Shown: positions 59,927 through 64,000 of the stretch, piece after piece | Layout: every line of letters begins with the position of its first letter | How positions within the stretch are numbered: the first letter of the stretch is position 1 | Assembly (NCBI GenBank): GCA_027946365.1 | Contig: JAPEUQ010000005.1 | Location: 558,001 to 622,000, forward strand | Direction of reading: 5' to 3' | Origin: Kalmusia sp. IMI 367209 | Lineage: Eukaryota > Ascomycota > Dothideomycetes > Pleosporales > Didymosphaeriaceae | DNA length: 64,000 bases | Made by a program: the position numbers and the translations under genes | The notes under the pieces: model-generated | Told to the model about the DNA's origin: nothing | The model's database searches: none | Seen by the model: only the letters and a program-made list of their open reading frames with translations

Positions 59927-61064
59927 CGTGTGTAGTCTAACAAGCGGATCGTGATACCTTTCCGTCGAAACCCAACGTTTCGTCGTGCAAATAGCCCTAC
60001 TGCCATCATCTTATAACGTCGCCTCGGTCGCAAATTTTTCTTGCGAAATGGGTTCCGCCATCGGAGCTCAAATTACCAAGCTCACGTTCATATAACATCA
60101 CGTCGTCGTGCATGGTGTCGGTCTTGGCGCTGAGAGAATACGGACAGCCGTGACAGCGACAGCAAGCAGCGATTCGCCCGGAAACGGGCCGCTACCATCT
60201 GATAAGATGGATCTTATCCATCTGATTAGATAGCCCTTGCCGATCCTATATTGCCAAGTGTGCGCATGGTGAGATGCGGCAGCGACCTGCTTAATGTTTC
60301 CTAGAGCGATGGTGTCATTGTGGACAGCCAAGGCATGGCGGGGTATTTTTTGCGTTTCCGCCACTCCGTCAAGACCTCGGGAAGGAGCGAACGGGGTGGG
60401 CGTGCATGCGGCTATTTCTGCTTTGAGCTTCCTTTTACCACATGTTAGGAAGATTCTTCTCTTGGAATGACCATGTGTAGCCTCAATTGAGACTTTTCAA
60501 ATGACTTTTCAAATGAGACTCTGCGGTCGCGAAAAGAACGTCGTGACAGTAAGAAGTATCGGTCTTGGATATCAAATCACAGTAGTATTATACCAATGTG
60601 AAAGACTGCTGGCAGAGTGAAATTATGACCTCTCCATTCACGATCTGATCCTACGTTGCTGAAACTTCTTACCCAACTAGTCGATTTCTGTCGTTTGGCG
60701 AACCACTAGTTGTTGGACCCCCTGGTCTATCAAACCGCATCGACAGGGATAGACCACGAGCCCATTGTTAATTAGAGTAGTGAAGCTTAAGAAGGTGTCT
60801 CCATAGACTTGGCGCATGAGTCAAATGTAAATTGGACATACTCGAGATTGTGTGTACATCTGAACCGTTCTCCGCAAGATTATAACAGTGAACATTGTAC
60901 ATAGCATAGAGCCTCAGAACGACTTTGTATCTCAGAAGGTGGACACATTGGTATTTAGAGTTTGCCAGGGCAGTACATATTTTTTGCAATCAATACCGGA
61001 ACCGGGACAATCGGGTTCCGTCCCGTACCCACAACTAGTATCCGCCCGTTAGTCAAGCTGTACG
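59927..61064. other. Intergenic with a small inverted repeat
   Basis: 1.1 kb between the methyltransferase promoter side and the permease 3' end. A 7-bp inverted repeat (CGGAACC at 60997-61003, GGTTCCG at 61014-61020, 10-bp spacer) lies 45 bp beyond the permease stop and could form a hairpin in its 3' UTR. Near 60200 a GATAAG-rich palindromic stretch (CATCTGATAAGATGGATCTTATCCATCTG) offers GATA-factor sites. Confidence 0.5.
60196..60230. promoter_or_regulatory. Clustered GATA sites in a partial palindrome upstream of the O-methyltransferase
   Basis: CATCTGATAAGATGG is followed by CTTATCCATCTGATTAGATAG. GATAAG occurs on both strands within 20 bp, about 270 bp upstream of the methyltransferase ATG. 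Paired GATA motifs are bound by AreA/Nit2-type nitrogen regulators in fungi; the assignment here is inference. Confidence 0.4.
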
Positions 61065-62859
61065 CTAGCTAACTGCACTCGCTCGCCGCCCCGTGACAAT
61101 ATCTACTACCTCCGTGACATCGCTTTTCCTCTCGCCCACACCCCTGAAGCTCTTCCTTCCTCTGACGAACCAGTCCACCGCAATGATAATGATGACAACC
61201 GCGTACACTACGCTGACATAGTTCATCGTACCTGCGGTCACAGGCATGACGTAAGGGAAAGAGTACATGACGAGTGTGAAGACTGTCCAAGCGAGGAGGA
61301 CGTAGTTGGAGAACATGCCGAACGGACCGAGCCAGAAAGGTCCATGCTTGAGGTTCGAGCGACCGTAAACAAGGAGGCAGACCACCGGTATGGCGTACGA
61401 TATGTAGAGGAGGACGATGCAGGCGGTAATCATGCTGCACAGCTATTAGTTCTCATTGACTTCGGAGGACGGCTTAGACTTACGAGTTGAAAGCTGTCAG
61501 AGACGCAAGATAGAGGCAGCCAATGATGGCCACAATGACACATGAGACAAAGTGCGCATAGAGGGGTACTTCCAACCTCTTGTCTACCTGACCGAGCCAT
61601 CGGTGTCCCGGAAGCCCCCTGTCCCTTGCAAAACTCCAGCACAGTCTGCTCTGCCACGTATGACACGCGACCAGACAGCCGAAAGCAGTGACGATGATCA
61701 TGGTTTCGAGAAAAATTGCACCGCCCCAGTTCCCCACCGCCCTGTAGAACAACTCAAGGATAGGCACTCCAGTCGAGGTCATGACAATTTCCTGAAAGTC
61801 GCCTACAATGGAGAAGAACATGGAAATGCTCCAAAACCAGCCCGTAACGAATCCAATGGCGACGGTGCCCATGATGGCGATTGGAATCATACGCTCGGGC
61901 CGATGGACTTCTTCAGCGAGATGGGTAGCACAATCGAGACATGCGAAGCCCCAATTAGTATTCACAAGGCCGACTATGAAGGCGATTCCGCCCTGTTGCC
62001 AGCCGGTGTTGTTGATGAAAGTGGCGAAGACAAATCTCGCATGCTGATGAGTTGGCGCAGTCGCAGGCACTGTTATCATCGTGACAAAGAAAGAGACCAG
62101 AGAAGTCCAGAGGGCGACTGTGGCAACTCCTGGGAGCGTTTTCCCGTAGCAGTTGAACACGAAGCAGAAAATGTTGACTAATTGATATGCCACGAATACC
62201 ATCCATCGTTCGATAACACTACAATCGTCAGTCAAAGGCTTATGCTTTTAGAGCGTCCGTCTCATTTTAGCGTATCTTTTCCTATAGCTAAAAAGAATTT
62301 GCCACATTCAAGGGATTGTGTACCACTGCAAGTCATGACGAGGTATGGGGATCTCAACTTACAGATCCGGGTGGGTAAGCTGATAACAACCAACCAGAGC
62401 ACTCCCAGCTGCGAGTGCAACGCTTGCACTTGTAAACATGGACCCAGCCCAAGCAAACCACCCTGTGAGATAACTCGCGATATTTGCATACTTCTTCGGC
62501 GCTAGTTCGTTTGCCCAAAAATATTGACCACCGGCGTTTGGCATGGCGCTCGCCAACTCGCTCAATGTGACACCGATGCAAGTCGATATCAGTGCAAGGA
62601 GTATCACGCCGTAGATGACGAGAATGGGACCTCCCGAATTGATGCCCGTCACCAGAGCTGCCGAGATACCGAACCAGGTATTTGTGAGCGAGAATCCCAC
62701 ACCAAGGACGGACCACACGCTGAAATTCCTCTGCATATCTTGTGTATATCCCATTTCGGCTAGCTTCAGGGCATCCTGGTCGAAACTCGCAGCGTCACCG
62801 TTCTTCACATCGATTGACTGCTGAGGCGCAAGCGCCTTCTCGTGGTCCGAATCGCCCAT
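61065..62859 (-). CDS. APC-superfamily amino acid/choline/GABA permease
   Basis: Plasma-membrane secondary transporter of the fungal amino acid/choline transporter (ACT) family, like Uga4 and Hnm1. Exons 62859-62363, 62218-61484 and 61434-61065 join in phase 2 each time, giving 533 aa. A hydrophilic N-terminus ends at ALKLAEMGYTQDMQRNFS, the family's entry motif, and helix 1 follows (VWSVLGVGFSLTNTWFG). About 12 membrane helices can be counted, with the diagnostic GGPILVIYG, SELASAMPNAGGQYFWA and TGWFAWAGS. Helix 6-7 includes CLDCATHLAEEVHRPERMIPIAI, and SFARDRGLPG is in the loop before helix 8. Substrate cannot be settled by eye: GABA, choline and amino acids are all possible. It shares its strand with the O-methyltransferase gene 1.1 kb away. 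Confidence 0.92.
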
Positions 62860-64000
62860 GCTGAAGAGGTTCCGATTGCAGCAGTGAAAGTCAAGACGGA
62901 GGCGTCGTAGGTGCAAGCAGGATATATGTGGGTCGATGCCAGGGTAGGCGCGCGGGAGATTGCCGCCGCTTAGGTGACGACGGAGCTTTGTGGTGGACGA
63001 GGACTTGGAACAGACGCAGGCTATAGATTGGGAAGCAGGGAGACAGAGGATGGGCACTGGGAGGGAGAGGAGCGCGGTATTTACAGGGTCTGCGTAATCA
63101 ACTGGGGGTTTGCGAGTGTGAAGGTGAGGAGATAAGGTAAGACGGCGAATCGGACAGGGCCAATTGAACAGGCAAAGGCGCACATGGGGGCAGGCACGAC
63201 CACGACGTAGCTACCACCAACCGGGCTGGTCGTGGTTGCCGGTCGTCTTTGCTCGGCGGTATAATGTCCAGTTGCGACGATGCGGACTGTCGTCCTCGAG
63301 CGAGTAAGCGATATGGATGATTCGGCCGACTAGCTGGATCGAGGAAACAAACGCTTAGTATGAGCGGGCGTCTGATCAAGCGCGTGGGTGAGGCGTGCGG
63401 AGAAGGACGGCGTGCATTTGTTTCGATGCTTGCCCAGGCACCCTGGGTGCATGCTTGAGATTGGCACGCTTAATCTCGCGCAAGGAGTGCAAGGAGTGCG
63501 AGGGGTGCGGACCCTGCTCAGATAGCACTTGGGAATGCTATCTTGACTTATCGGATAGTGACTGACACTGGGCACTTGGGGGGGCAGCACACCATCCACC
63601 ATCTGCACGTCTTTCCGTAGATTCGACCGGCCTGCCTGCATGTTCGTCTTGGATCGAGTGCCAACGAGTGCGTACAATGATGCGGTGCCCTCGGAACAGA
63701 CTGCATGCGACTTCTCGTGTCCATATGCCTGGGTTGTCTGCGGCAGCTGCTGTGAATGGCCGACGAGCGCCTATCATCGATTTCCGACGTAATCGGTCGG
63801 CGTCAGATGAGCCATCGTCTTGCGTAGAGCAGCTCGTCGCGGGTGCGGAACCGCTACCGCATGCTTAGGGCCACTGCGTTAGCCTGTGATGAGATGGAGT
63901 CGCACAACAGGATCGCCCAGAGTGTGTACCTTACACAAGATGAGAGGAACTTGTCGTTGTGCCTCGATAACATCCCGCGTAGTTGTTTAGATCTGGTCGG
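62860..64000. other. Permease promoter and window end
   Basis: No supported gene. The first 320 bases upstream of the permease ATG are purine-rich on the + strand, that is CT-rich on the sense strand, as in fungal core promoters. A short tandem repeat lies at about 63481-63510. Confidence 0.5.
63481..63510. repeat. Short tandem repeat, AAGGAGTGC-like
   Basis: Three imperfect copies of (C/G)AAGGAGTGC in series, in the presumed upstream region of the permease. Confidence 0.6.

Overview
This is a 64 kb piece of the nuclear genome of a filamentous ascomycete, in the Pezizomycotina and perhaps the Dothideomycetes. The class is a guess from protein style. The evidence is: single genes on both strands with no operons; short GT-AG introns, mostly 50-120 nt, with CTAAC/CTGAC-like branch points; and fungal families, namely FLC/TRP-like channels, a Gin4/Nim1 septin kinase, Mtc5/Sea3, a fungal GFA enzyme and fungal APC permeases. 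I saw no tRNA or rRNA gene, no CRISPR array and no intact transposon.

Layout. 0.4-6.4 kb: mitochondrial pyruvate carrier subunit (+), two small Cys-rich frames (-), and a 1044-aa uncharacterised protein (-). 8.5-12.4 kb: an IFI6/27-like gene with an in-frame TAG (+), an unrecognised gene whose first intron joins out of phase (+), and ribosomal protein eL24 (-). 13.6-17.8 kb: a Gin4/Nim1-type kinase with a KA1 tail (-), with two reading-frame problems. 19.7-22.2 kb: a two-finger C2H2 factor (-), preceded by 1171 bp with no ATG on its sense strand. 22.2-33 kb: a large gene-poor tract with simple repeats, one small polyQ gene and a gag-like zinc-knuckle remnant. 33-42 kb (all +): GFA-fold enzyme, THEM4-like thioesterase, FLC/TRP-like channel and a 70-aa protein with an acylation-type N-terminus. 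42.4-45.8 kb: argininosuccinate lyase (-) and an atypical kinase (+), divergently arranged. 45.8-51.9 kb: gene-poor. 51.9-57.6 kb: UBC13 (-) and MTC5/WDR59 (+) share a 439-bp promoter. 58.4-62.9 kb: SAM-dependent O-methyltransferase (-) and APC-family permease (-).

Most genes are housekeeping: pyruvate import, translation, arginine synthesis, K63 ubiquitination, TORC1 regulation, septin and cell-size control, and cell-wall or calcium homeostasis. Nothing looks like a coherent new gene cluster. The least explained items are the ATG-free leader of the C2H2 factor, the TAG-interrupted IFI27-like gene, three one-base frame disruptions confined to 10-16.4 kb, the 70-aa acylated protein with a perfect CRE, TATA box and CAA-repeat leader, and the Cys-rich small frames at 1.7-2.6 kb.
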